A DNA stretch of 64,000 nucleotides from Actimicrobium sp047621345 (lineage in GTDB: Bacteria > Pseudomonadota > Gammaproteobacteria > Burkholderiales > Burkholderiaceae_D): contig JBLHLW010000010.1 in the NCBI GenBank assembly GCA_047621345.1, forward strand, positions 15,913 to 79,912. The letters are read 5' to 3'. Shown here piece by piece: positions 1 through 7,795 of this stretch; the first letter of the stretch is position 1; every line of letters begins with the position of its first letter. Position numbers and translations under genes: made by a program. The notes beneath the pieces are model-generated. The model was given only the letters and a program-made list of their open reading frames with translations. It was not told the DNA's origin and did not search any database.

Positions 1-1
1 G

Positions 2-175
2 GTCAGCAATACCGGCTGGCTGCTGCGCATGGAACTGGATCGGCAGGGAGTGCGCGGCTGGCGCACCGTATCGGCTCGCATAGACCGCGAAGGAACACCG
101 CACCCGGCGCCGAAGTTGGGCGGGATGTGCTGGGAAAAAGGACAGGACCAAGCAACTGTCTGCCTCGCGCAATAA
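2..175 (+). CDS. Possible 3' end of an unidentified protein (cut by window edge)
   Basis: A plus-strand frame is open from the window edge to a TAA at 173-175. It gives about 57 residues, including the stretch TGWLLRMELDRQGVRGWR and a Cys-containing tail ending in CLAQ. The first half uses mostly G or C in third codon positions, as real genes in this window do. I do not recognise the family. It lies just before the repeat and gene debris that begin near 196, so it could be the intact end of a neighbouring gene or chance. There is no start codon evidence inside the window. Confidence 0.3.
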   Translation, partial: VSNTGWLLRMELDRQGVRGWRTVSARIDREGTPHPAPKLGGMCWEKGQDQATVCLAQ

Positions 176-195
176 CGCAGCACACCCGATCGACT

Positions 196-282
196 GGGTA
201 ACCGGGGCGCTCCATATGCCGTCAACTCGTAGCGCGGGCACAGCTTCATCGTGCCCACGCGAATGCACCACCGAGCCAGCGG
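196..282. repeat. REP-like intergenic repeat, copy 1
   Basis: The segment contains a near palindrome, GCGGGCAC ... GTGCCCACGCG, with a short loop. It aligns along about 87 bases with 3601-3687 (flanks CCATATG/CCGTATG, CTCGTAG, CACCGAGCCAGCGGA). Short palindromes of the GTGGGCAC/GTGCCCAC type are common dispersed intergenic elements in betaproteobacteria. It lies immediately downstream of the decayed copy of the signalling module, matching the position of copy 2 after the intact module. Confidence 0.6.
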
Positions 283-310
283 AATTGGCAAACATTAAGC
301 GCACGCCATG

Positions 311-346
311 TCAGTGGTCGTGGTCAAGCAGGAGTAGTCGTCGCAC
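311..346 (-). pseudogene. Remnant of the first 11 codons of a REC response regulator
   Basis: On the minus strand a GTG at 346-344 opens VRRLLLLDHDH followed by TGA. The intact regulator at 3747-4256 begins MRQLLLLDDDPL and follows its HD-GYP gene in the same way. The first seven residues agree apart from start codon type and one Q/R change. Two of the three acidic-pocket aspartates have become His. The rest of the gene is missing and the REP-like repeat follows. This is the third gene of the decayed duplicate module. Confidence 0.6.
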
Positions 347-363
347 AAAATGCGGCGGCTGAT

Positions 364-1649
364 TTAGTCGAGGAAGACCGTCAGGTGTAACGGCCGTGAC
401 AATGTTTTTTCGTGGTTGATGATTTGACGTATCAGGCTGCCGTCAAGTATATGGTCGGCCGACAACAGCAGCGATCCATCCTGCAATACCAGATCTTTTG
501 CCAGCGTCATGCCCGGTTCCAGTGCGCAAGCCGCTATCACGACGGTGACCTGTGCCAACTCGGGAATGGGTGCTAGCCGGGCATCAAGTAGTTGCACGAA
601 CGCGTCGACCACCGCCGGATCATAGCGCTTGCCGCGACTGTGGAGGATAGCGGTACAGGCTTCGTCGGGACGCAGTTTTTTTGGCATCATCATGCCGATT
701 TGCAGCTTGTCGTAATCGCGGCAGCGCAAGGATACGCGCACCGAGCGGGATAGCCTGGCCGGTCAGTTGGTCCGGATATCCAGTGCCGTCGAAGCGCTCC
801 TGATGCGCACGCACCAGGAGCGCGGCACCGCGCAATTCATCGAGTGGCATCAGTAATTGCTCAGCCCGCACAGGATGCTTGCGGTACTTGCCGAGCTGCT
901 CGCCGCTCATGGCTGTTTGCGGTAATGTCAGCAATTCATCGCTCAGACAAATTTGGCCGATGTTGTGCAGCATTGCTGCGACAAAAACGTCTTGCACGGT
1001 GCTCTCATCGCAACCAATCTGCACGGCCAGTTTGCGTGCCAGGTCAGCCACTCGCAGCGCGTGGCCGGCTAGTCCGCCACCGCGCATCTCGATCAGGTTC
1101 GAAAATACCTTGATCGAGAGCAGGAAATTAGTCTTCAGCTTGGCATTTAAACGGAGCAATCCATCGTGCGCCTTGCTCAGTGCGGCGGTCCGCTCTGGCA
1201 TTGAGCGCCGTGGGTGCGTCGTTCTGGGCGTGTGTCAGTGCTTCGAGACGCTGCTGTTCGTGTTGCAGTTGCTGGCGTTCCAGCGCATGGCGCACGATCA
1301 TCTGAATGTCGTTGTCATCCCACGGTTTGGTGATGTAGCGGTAAATTTCACCGCGGTTGATGGCATCAAGGATGGACTGCACATCGGCGTAGCCGGTCAG
1401 CAGCAGGCGCAGTGTGTCAGGCCATTCATTGCGCACGGCTTCGAGGAACTGGGCACCGCTCATAATGGGCATGCGCATGTCGGAAATGACCAGGTTAATC
1501 GGTTGCTGGCGTAGCAGGTCGAGTCCGGCTGCGCCGCTGTCAGCGGTCAGTATCTGGTACCCCTGGCCACGAAACAGGCGTCGCAGCGAGGAGAGAATAT
1601 TCGGTTCGTCATCGACGAACAGCAGGGTAGGCAAAGTGGTGGCATCCAT
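364..1649 (-). pseudogene. Frameshifted REC-HD-GYP response regulator (decayed paralogue)
   Basis: This is the second copy of the REC-HD-GYP gene at 4256-5584, broken twice. The ATG is at 1649, one base after the stop of the upstream kinase. The REC domain is complete (VDDEPN, LVISDMRMP phospho-acceptor, ITKPW lysine). Alignment with the intact copy shows a 20-nt deletion near 1196, in the linker after the REC domain, and a 2-nt deletion near 720, just before the DYDKLQIG segment. Translation from 1649 would end at 1128, giving about 173 residues, essentially a lone REC domain. The HD-GYP part survives only in shifted frames (620-1201 and 364-741). As in the intact copy, its HD motif reads HNIGQ and its GYP motif reads AHQERFDGTGYP. 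A REC-only product could still accept phosphate from the kinase. Confidence 0.85.
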
Positions 1650-1650
1650 A

Positions 1651-3045
1651 TCAGCGCACCTGTGTGATCGGCTGGCGGATCGGTAGCGTGATGCGAAATG
1701 TCGAGCCGGCACCGAGAAGGCTTTCGACCGTGATCTGGCCATGGTGTTTCTGGATGATGCCGTAGGCCATCGACAAGCCCAGTCCGGTCCCTTTTCCGAT
1801 TGCCTTGGTTGTGAAAAACGGATCGAAAATCCGGGTCTGCGTCTCGGCGCTGATGCCACTGCCGGTATCGCTGACTTCGATCGATACCGACGGGTTCGAG
1901 TCGTCGCTACAACGGGTGCGTATCGTGATGGTGCCACGCACCGAGCCGATCGCCTGCGCTGCATTGACGATCAGGTTCATGATCACTTGATTGAGCTGGG
2001 AGGGCAGGCATTCGATGTCGGGCAGCACGCCGTAGTCACGTACCACATCAGCCTTGTATTTGACCTCGTTGTTGACGATGTTGAGGGTCGAATCAATGCC
2101 GCGGTGCAGGTTGCAGAGTTGCCAGTCGAGGAAGTTGTCCACGCGCGAAAAGTCTTTGAGATCTTGCACGATCTTGCGTACCCGTACGATGCCCTCCATC
2201 GATTCGCGCATCATGACCGGGATGTCATCTTTCAGGTAGTCGAGTTCGATTTCCTCACGTAAGCGGATGAGGTTGTCGCGTCCCGCTAACGAACTGATCA
2301 TTGGCTCTGCGTGTTCGTAGGCGGCCAACATGCGCATCAGGCTGGCCAGATAGGTTTGGAGCGTACCGAAATTAGAAAAAATATAACCGATTGGATTATT
2401 GATTTCATGCGCGACCCCTGCAGCGAGCTGGCTGATGGAGGCCAGTTTTTCGGACTGGATCAGCTGCTGTTGCATGTTCGACAAGCGCTGGTTGACCGCA
2501 GTCAGATCGGCATTGCGACGCATCAGCTCCGATGTACGCTGCATCACCAGTTGTTCGAGATCAGTGTGGACTTTATGCAGTTTTTCTTCAGCGATTTTTT
2601 GCTTGGTGACGTCTTGCAGTGTTTCGACAGCACCGGTGATAGTGCCGCTGGTATCAAAGAGTGGCGAGGCGGAAAAAAATAACCACTTGCCGCCCTGTGC
2701 TATGCGCGGAAAAAAATCTTCGGCCTCGTAGGCTCCCTGCAACAATGCGGAGCGGCGGGCATTGTTCGGGTAGTAAAAGCTAAGTGGATTATCCATTGCG
2801 CCATCGACGATCAAGTCTGCCAGTACGGGTCGTGGCCTATCGTAAAATGGTTTCCATTGATCGCTGGTGCCGACCATGCTAGCCGCACTTACGCCGGTGA
2901 TGAGTTCGCACGCCCTGTTCCATTTGACGACGATATGCTTGGCGTCGATGGCAAAAGCCGGTACCGGCGCACCGTTGAAGTAAGTGCTGCCCTCCGCAGT
3001 GGCCATGATCAACGCTGTTGTTGTATTGGGTGGGCATGCAGGCAT
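1651..3045 (-). CDS. PAS-domain sensor histidine kinase, copy 1
   Basis: This is a cytoplasmic-type histidine kinase of 464 residues with no membrane segments. An N-terminal PAS-like sensor (about 20-150) is followed by a coiled coil (about 150-205). A HisKA box has LAAGVAHEINNPIG with the phospho-accepting His213. The ATPase domain has an N box (QVIMNLIVNAAQAIG), a G1 box (DTGSGI) and a G2 region (GKGTGLGLSMAYGI). It is collinear with, and very similar to, the kinase at 5586-6962, and both are followed after one base by a REC-HD-GYP gene. Here the partner regulator is frameshifted, so the kinase may signal to the surviving REC fragment or to the paralogous regulators. The start at 3045 lacks a clear Shine-Dalgarno; Met14 (3006) is an alternative. 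Confidence 0.9.
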   Translation of the reverse strand: MPACPPNTTTALIMATAEGSTYFNGAPVPAFAIDAKHIVVKWNRACELITGVSAASMVGTSDQWKPFYDRPRPVLADLIVDGAMDNPLSFYYPNNARRSALLQGAYEAEDFFPRIAQGGKWLFFSASPLFDTSGTITGAVETLQDVTKQKIAEEKLHKVHTDLEQLVMQRTSELMRRNADLTAVNQRLSNMQQQLIQSEKLASISQLAAGVAHEINNPIGYIFSNFGTLQTYLASLMRMLAAYEHAEPMISSLAGRDNLIRLREEIELDYLKDDIPVMMRESMEGIVRVRKIVQDLKDFSRVDNFLDWQLCNLHRGIDSTLNIVNNEVKYKADVVRDYGVLPDIECLPSQLNQVIMNLIVNAAQAIGSVRGTITIRTRCSDDSNPSVSIEVSDTGSGISAETQTRIFDPFFTTKAIGKGTGLGLSMAYGIIQKHHGQITVESLLGAGSTFRITLPIRQPITQVR

Positions 3046-3431
3046 CGTGTCGGGATTCGGCGATGAATAGTGTCGTGCAGGAACGAGAGGAAATCGACGC
3101 CTGAGACACGCCCCGTACTGTCATGGTTTTGCAGTTGCTGCGCAGAGTCGCTAAATGATGAAATTTTACGGAAAATAGTCGTTTCCGATGGCTTCCCTGT
3201 GCACAGCAAACTGGTTCTCACGGCGCCGTTGCCTACCCGTCAGTGTTGCCACCTGACGCATGGTCCGAATCACCATTGCCGGTCAGGGAGTCCAAAGAAA
3301 AGTACGGGTTTTGAGGCATAAATTGGGTTTTCCAATCTTTTTTCATGTCGTCCGGGATTGTCGATTGGCTAATGGTGGCGTCCGTTTGTTGTCTGGACTT
3401 TTTAATCGGGTAACGCCGCAGTGTTGATCTC

Positions 3432-3470
3432 TTAGTTGACTTTCGTGATGCCGGCCTCTTCCGCTACCAA
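3432..3470 (-). pseudogene. Fragment of a REC-regulator C-terminus
   Basis: The minus-strand translation reads LVAEEAGITKVN then TAA. The C-terminus of the intact regulator at 3747-4256 contains LEADEPGITKVKWG. The GITKV core and flanking residues agree, and the DNA around TTTCGTGATGCC matches the intact gene's CTTCGTGATGCC. It is too short to be functional and best read as debris from another partial copy. Confidence 0.5.
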
Positions 3471-3546
3471 TATGTACAACGGAAGGTTATACGAGGTCAC
3501 GCTTGCCTGGTTATGTGTCAGAGCGATATGTTGATCACCGTCAAAT

Positions 3547-3607
3547 GCAGGCGCGTTTGCAGGATAGTGGTTATTTCAATAATGATGCAGGTAACGCCGC
3601 GGATACC
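3547..3607 (+). pseudogene. Chimeric debris of tamA (two internal pieces fused)
   Basis: Bases 3547-3579 match tamA 11631-11663 at 32 of 33 positions (encoding QARLQDSGYF). Bases 3581-3607 match tamA 12499-12525 at about 25 of 27 positions (encoding NDAGNAADT). In tamA these pieces lie about 0.84 kb apart; here they are adjacent and in one reading frame. Upstream codons (PGYVSERYVDHRQM) may be a diverged continuation of the same gene (PGERYSQERLNEL in tamA). This looks like an ectopic, internally deleted tamA copy, not a gene. Confidence 0.65.
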
Positions 3608-3687
3608 GGGCGTTCCGTATGTCGTTATCTCGTAGGGTGGGCACAGCCTTATCGTGCCCACGCGAAAGCACCACCGAACCAGCGGAG
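3601..3687. repeat. REP-like intergenic repeat, copy 2
   Basis: It contains the palindrome GGTGGGCAC ... GTGCCCACGCG around a short loop and aligns with 196-282. It lies downstream of the intact three-gene signalling module, equivalent to the placement of copy 1. It may have been carried along with the duplicated block or have helped to mediate the duplication. Confidence 0.6.
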
Positions 3688-3746
3688 TTGTCCCACACAC
3701 CGCGCAGGGATCGCCGATACGACCGGAGATTTTCTCGTCCAGGTAA

Positions 3747-4256
3747 TCAATCCAGCAGCACCGAGCCATCGGCTCCCCACTTGACCTTCGTGATGCCAGG
3801 CTCGTCGGCTTCGAGTTGACGCAGTGCCAGTTCCTGCGATGTCATGGTGGTCTGTTCTCGTGCGAGGGCGACGTTCTGATCGCGCCGTGCCAGCGGCAGC
3901 AGGATGACTTGTTGCAGTTCTTGCCGTTGCCAGGGTTTGGGGATGAAGCGAAACACTTCTGCCTCATTAATGGCGCGCACCGCTGTGTCAAATTCGGTCG
4001 ATGAACTCAGCACCATGCGTACGCTATTCGGCTGGATTTGCCGGAAGCGATTCAGGAATTGAATGCCGTTCATTGCGGGCATTTGGTAGTCGGAGATGAC
4101 GAGATCAACGTCGATCTCGAGTGCCCGCGCGAGAGCCTCGGTAGCATCCGTAAATATCTCGATGCGGTGCTCATCGCTGAACTTGCATTGGCGCAGCGTG
4201 CGTTGCAGCGCGTGCAGGATCAAGGGGTCGTCATCAAGTAACAGGAGTTGTCGCAT
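3747..4256 (-). CDS. REC-domain response regulator (stand-alone)
   Basis: This is a 169-residue protein made of one receiver domain and a short helical tail. The acidic pocket is DDD at 8-10 and the phospho-acceptor is Asp56 in LVISDYQMP. The conserved Ser is near 85 (MVLSSS) and Lys107 is in FIPKPW. There is no output domain, as in CheY-like or Spo0F-like relay proteins. Its ATG overlaps the TGA of the preceding HD-GYP gene (TGATG), so the two are probably translationally coupled. It closes the operon that starts near 10.7 kb. A copy of this gene in the duplicated block survives only as 11 codons at 311-346. Its likely role is phospho-relay or fine tuning of the neighbouring kinases; this is inferred. 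Confidence 0.85.
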   Translation of the reverse strand: MRQLLLLDDDPLILHALQRTLRQCKFSDEHRIEIFTDATEALARALEIDVDLVISDYQMPAMNGIQFLNRFRQIQPNSVRMVLSSSTEFDTAVRAINEAEVFRFIPKPWQRQELQQVILLPLARRDQNVALAREQTTMTSQELALRQLEADEPGITKVKWGADGSVLLD

Positions 4257-5584
4257 CAGATTGTTTCTTTGGATTTGTCCGCATAAATGGTGAGGTGTAG
4301 CTGCTGTGAGAGTGTTTTTTCATAATTGATGATTTGCCGAATCAGGCCGCGATCAAGCACATGCTCCGCCGAGAGCAGCAGGGATCCATCGGACAGCAAC
4401 AGGTCCTGTGCCAGCGTCATCCCCAGTTGCAGGTCCGACGCTGCCATGGTGGTCGTTGCTTGCGCTGGTTTTTTCACGGGCACCCGTGCTGCATCAAGCA
4501 GTTGCACGAATGCATCGACGACCGCAGGATCGTAGCGTTTTCCACGGCTGTTGAGAATGGCAGCGCGCGCTTCCTCCGAGCGCAGTTTTTTTGGCATCAT
4601 CATGCCGATTTGCAGCTTGTCGTAATCGCTAGCCAGCGCCAGAATACGCGCGCCGAGAGGGATCTCCGGCCCGGTCAGCTGGTCCGGATAGCCGCCGCCG
4701 TCGTAACGTTCCTGATGGGCACGAACCAGACGCGCAGCACCGCGCAATTCATCAAGTGGCATCAGCAATTGTTCAGCCCGAGCCGGATGCTTGCGGTACT
4801 GGCCCAGCTGGTCGCCATTCATGGCTGTTTGCGGCAGTGCCAGCAGTTCATCGCTCAAACTGATCTGGCCAATGTTGTGCAACATAGCCGCGACGAACAC
4901 ATCCTGAATGGTGGCCTCGTCGCAGTCGAGCTGGACGGCTAGTTTGCGCGCCAGATCAGCCACCCGCAACGCGTGGCCGGCCAGGCCACCGCCACGCATT
5001 TCGATCAGGTTCGAAAATACCTTGATCGAGAGCAGAAAATTGGTCTTTAGTTTGGCATTAAATCGTAGCAATCCGTCATGCGCTTTGCCCAGCTCGGTGG
5101 TGCGTTGCCTGACCTTTTCATCGAGACTGGCATTGAGTGTCTTGAGTTCCTCGTTTTGGTTGCGCGTCAGTCTTTCGAGAGACTGCTTTTCTTGCTGCAG
5201 TTGCTGACGCTCTAGCGCATGACGGACGGTCAGCAACATGTCGTTGTCGTCCCAAGGCTTGGTGATGTAACGATGAATTTCACCCCGATTGATGGCGGTG
5301 AGGATGGACTGGACATCGGCGTAACCTGTCAGCAGCAGGCGCATCGTGTCCGGCCATTCGCTGCGAACGGCTTCAAGGAACTGGGGACCGCTCATGTGCG
5401 GCATGCGCATATCAGAAATGACCACCTCGATCGGTTGTTGACGTAGCAGCGCCAGCCCGGCCGCGCCGCTGTCGGCAGTGAGAATTTGATAGCCCTGACT
5501 GCGAAACAGACGGTACAGCGCCGACAGAATATTCGGTTCGTCATCGACGAACAGGACAGTGGGCGAGACGAGGGTGGTAGCCAT
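4256..5584 (-). CDS. REC-HD-GYP response regulator (RpfG-like), degenerate active site
   Basis: A receiver domain (about 8-125; Asp58 in VISDMRMP, Lys109 in ITKPW) is joined by a coiled coil (125-170) to an HD-GYP domain (about 180-330). A C-terminal segment follows (LQLGMTLAQDLLLSDGSLLL) of the same type as the small protein at 7795-8109. HD-GYP proteins hydrolyse c-di-GMP using a metal site built from H...HD...H...HH...D. Here H204, H236, H266, H290 and D320 are present, but the HD aspartate is Asn (LHNIGQ) and the second His of HH is Gln (AHQERYDGGGYP). Activity is therefore doubtful, and a binding or scaffolding role is possible. It starts one base after the stop of its kinase gene and overlaps the next REC gene. 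Confidence 0.88.
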   Translation of the reverse strand: MATTLVSPTVLFVDDEPNILSALYRLFRSQGYQILTADSGAAGLALLRQQPIEVVISDMRMPHMSGPQFLEAVRSEWPDTMRLLLTGYADVQSILTAINRGEIHRYITKPWDDNDMLLTVRHALERQQLQQEKQSLERLTRNQNEELKTLNASLDEKVRQRTTELGKAHDGLLRFNAKLKTNFLLSIKVFSNLIEMRGGGLAGHALRVADLARKLAVQLDCDEATIQDVFVAAMLHNIGQISLSDELLALPQTAMNGDQLGQYRKHPARAEQLLMPLDELRGAARLVRAHQERYDGGGYPDQLTGPEIPLGARILALASDYDKLQIGMMMPKKLRSEEARAAILNSRGKRYDPAVVDAFVQLLDAARVPVKKPAQATTTMAASDLQLGMTLAQDLLLSDGSLLLSAEHVLDRGLIRQIINYEKTLSQQLHLTIYADKSKETI

Positions 5585-5585
5585 G

Positions 5586-6962
5586 TCAGTGCGGGTCGCT
5601 GGTTGTCTGATGGATCGGCAGCGTGATGCGAAACGTCGAGCCGGTGCCTATGATGCTCTCGACGGTAATATGGCCATGGTGTTTCTGGATGATGCCGTAG
5701 GCCATCGATAAGCCCAACCCGGTCCCCTTGCCGATTGCCTTGGTGGTGAAGAAGGGATCGAAAATCCGGGCTTGCGTCGCGGCGCTCATGCCGCCGCCGT
5801 TGTCACTGATCTCAACCCATACCGTGGTGTCCGTGCAGCCGGTACGTATCGTGATGATGCCGCGTACCGAGCCGATGGCCTGCGCTGCATTGACGATCAG
5901 GTTCAAAATGACCTGATTGAGCTGCGAAGGCAGGCATTCGATATCGGGAAGTTCACCGTAGTCGCGCACGACATCGGCCCTGTACTTGACTTCATTACTG
6001 ACGATGTTGAGGGTTGAATCGATGCCGCGATGCAGGTTGATCCACTGCCACTCGGTATAGTTGTCTACCCGCGAAAAATCTTTCAGGTCTTGCACGATCT
6101 GGCGCACCCGCACGATGCCTTCCATCGATTCGCGCATCATGACTGGAATATCCTCTTTCAGATAGTCGAGCTCGATGCGTTCACGAACGGCACGGATGGT
6201 GTCGCGCATCTTGCCCTCACCGAGTAATGTTTCTGCTTCCTCGTAGGTGCCGAGCATTTCCATCAGGCTTGCCAAGTACATTTCCAAGGTGCCAAAATTG
6301 GAAAAAATATAGCCGATGGGATTGTTGATCTCATGCGCGACTCCCGCTGCCAGTAGGCCGATCGAGGCCATCTTGTCGGATTGTACGAGTTGCTGCTGGA
6401 CCGACGACAGGCGTTCATTGGCGTCTGTCAGTTCGGCATTGCGGCGCAGCAGTTCGGCAGTGCGTTGTTCGACCTGGTGCTCGAGGTCTTCCTGCACCCT
6501 GTGCAGTGCTTCTTCGGCAATTTTCTGCCGGGTGACATCTTGTAAAATTTCCATCGCACCAACAACGTTGCCGTCCTGGTCCAGCAGCGGCGAGGCAGAA
6601 AATTGCAGCCATGTCGGGCCAAGTGCCAATTTTGGGAAAAAGGCAACTGCATCATAGGATGACGGTTTCAACAGCGAGCGTTGTGCATTGCCGGGGTAGT
6701 GCGCGTCAATCGATACTTCGGTGGCAGCATCGACAATCAGGTCAGCCAGCACCGGACGCGGCGTATCGTAAAAAGGCTTCCATTGATGCGTGGTGCCGAT
6801 CATGTCGGCGGCGGCTACTCCTGTCATGTTTTCACAGGCGTGGTTCCATTTGATGATCACATGATGGCGGTCGATGGCAAAGGCCGGCACCGGTGAACCA
6901 TTGAAATATCCGGTGATGCCGGACGCGTCATTGACGGGAAGGTGATTGCTCTTGGTGGTCAT
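5586..6962 (-). CDS. PAS-domain sensor histidine kinase, copy 2
   Basis: This soluble histidine kinase of 458 residues has the same layout as the one at 1651-3045: PAS sensor, coiled coil, HisKA with LAAGVAHEINNPIG, and an ATPase domain with LNLIVNAAQAIG, DNGGGM and GKGTGLGLSM. I chose the ATG at 6962 because it overlaps the TGA of the HDOD gene as ATGA. An in-frame ATG at 6980 would give six more residues. The PAS domain has no cofactor-binding signature I can name. Its product probably phosphorylates the REC-HD-GYP protein encoded one base downstream. Confidence 0.9.
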   Translation of the reverse strand: MTTKSNHLPVNDASGITGYFNGSPVPAFAIDRHHVIIKWNHACENMTGVAAADMIGTTHQWKPFYDTPRPVLADLIVDAATEVSIDAHYPGNAQRSLLKPSSYDAVAFFPKLALGPTWLQFSASPLLDQDGNVVGAMEILQDVTRQKIAEEALHRVQEDLEHQVEQRTAELLRRNAELTDANERLSSVQQQLVQSDKMASIGLLAAGVAHEINNPIGYIFSNFGTLEMYLASLMEMLGTYEEAETLLGEGKMRDTIRAVRERIELDYLKEDIPVMMRESMEGIVRVRQIVQDLKDFSRVDNYTEWQWINLHRGIDSTLNIVSNEVKYRADVVRDYGELPDIECLPSQLNQVILNLIVNAAQAIGSVRGIITIRTGCTDTTVWVEISDNGGGMSAATQARIFDPFFTTKAIGKGTGLGLSMAYGIIQKHHGHITVESIIGTGSTFRITLPIHQTTSDPH

Positions 6963-7795
6963 GGTGCGAGTACCTGGCAAATGTTGTCATATTCAAGGCG
7001 GATGTTATCGAGCATGAAGGCTAGCGTGACGGGCGTGAGGGCACATCGCGCCCACGCGATGTCGCTTACTTGCGGCACGGCTTCAGCGCTGTCACCCGCG
7101 ATATCGAGCGCATGCGCCAGAATGTTGGCGAGGTGTACCGTGGTGGCCAGATCGTCGTCGGAGGATGGGTTGAGGTGGTGTGCAACGGCGCTGATGATGG
7201 CGGGTGGGAATCGCCAGTGCTGTAATAGCGCCGCACCGACGACGGCATAGTTGACGCCGACGACCGCCATTTCGGCATCGCGTTGCGTACAATCCGTTGC
7301 TCTCTGATAAGCCTCCGCTGCGGCATGCTCGACAGGGTAGCGGGTCGCGACAACAAGTTCACCGATGGCGTGCATCAGGCCGGCGAGAAAGGCCGTTCCC
7401 GCTGTCTGGTTGAGCGCTGATGCCAGATTTTTCGCACAGATTGCCGTGGCAAGGGCGCGTTGCCAGAACTGGCCAAAGTCAAACGTCGCACTGGCATTAC
7501 GCCCGAACGCTGTCGTCATCGAGACGGCGGTAACGAGCATCCGGACCGTACTCAGACCAAGAATAGCGATGGCCTGTTCCATCGTAGCGACGCGCGTTGT
7601 CATGCCATAAAAAGAGGAGTTGGCCAGGCGCAGGGTTCGGGCCGCCAGTGCCTGGTCAAGCGAGATTTTATCGGCCAGTCGGCGAATGCTGACGTCAGGT
7701 TGCTCCATGGATGCCATCAGTTCGAGGACTACTGCGGGCAGCGATGGCAAGCTGCGTGGGTCGCCGATAATTGCGTCGAGGCTCAGCGGTGTCAT
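6959..7795 (-). CDS. HDOD-domain protein
   Basis: This 278-residue protein begins with LPSLPAVVLELM and continues with a helical HDOD domain (SLDQALAARTLRLANSSFYG, then AIAILGLSTVRMLV and FLAGLMHAIGELV). HDOD proteins lack HD catalysis and act in signalling, often linked to c-di-GMP modules, motility or biofilm control. The start overlaps the stop of the 104-residue gene upstream and the stop overlaps the kinase start, so it is inside a tightly coupled operon. The domain is clear; its specific partner is not. Confidence 0.88.
   Translation of the reverse strand: MTPLSLDAIIGDPRSLPSLPAVVLELMASMEQPDVSIRRLADKISLDQALAARTLRLANSSFYGMTTRVATMEQAIAILGLSTVRMLVTAVSMTTAFGRNASATFDFGQFWQRALATAICAKNLASALNQTAGTAFLAGLMHAIGELVVATRYPVEHAAAEAYQRATDCTQRDAEMAVVGVNYAVVGAALLQHWRFPPAIISAVAHHLNPSSDDDLATTVHLANILAHALDIAGDSAEAVPQVSDIAWARCALTPVTLAFMLDNIRLEYDNICQVLAP

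Larger units (their letters stand above)
3046..3746. other. 700-bp inter-module region with gene debris
   Basis: No complete gene is supported. Reading upward, the stretch holds about 380 bases in which I see nothing clear except presumed promoter sequence for the kinase at 3045. Then come a fragment of a REC-regulator 3' end (3432-3470), two fused tamA-like pieces (3547-3607) and a REP-like repeat (3601-3687). The pattern suggests several rearrangements at the junction between the two copies of the signalling module. Confidence 0.7.

Noticed and set aside
1128..1964. 278-codon minus-strand frame starting at 1964
   Set aside because: The first 105 codons are antisense-frame sequence within the kinase gene. 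Only the part from ATG 1649 is homologous to a receiver domain, and it ends prematurely because of the 20-nt deletion.
3503..3784. Plus-strand 93-codon frame containing QARLQDSGYF and NDAGNAADT
   Set aside because: The match to tamA covers only two short pieces and the rest runs through the REP-like repeat and the antisense of the REC gene, so it is debris and not a functional gene.
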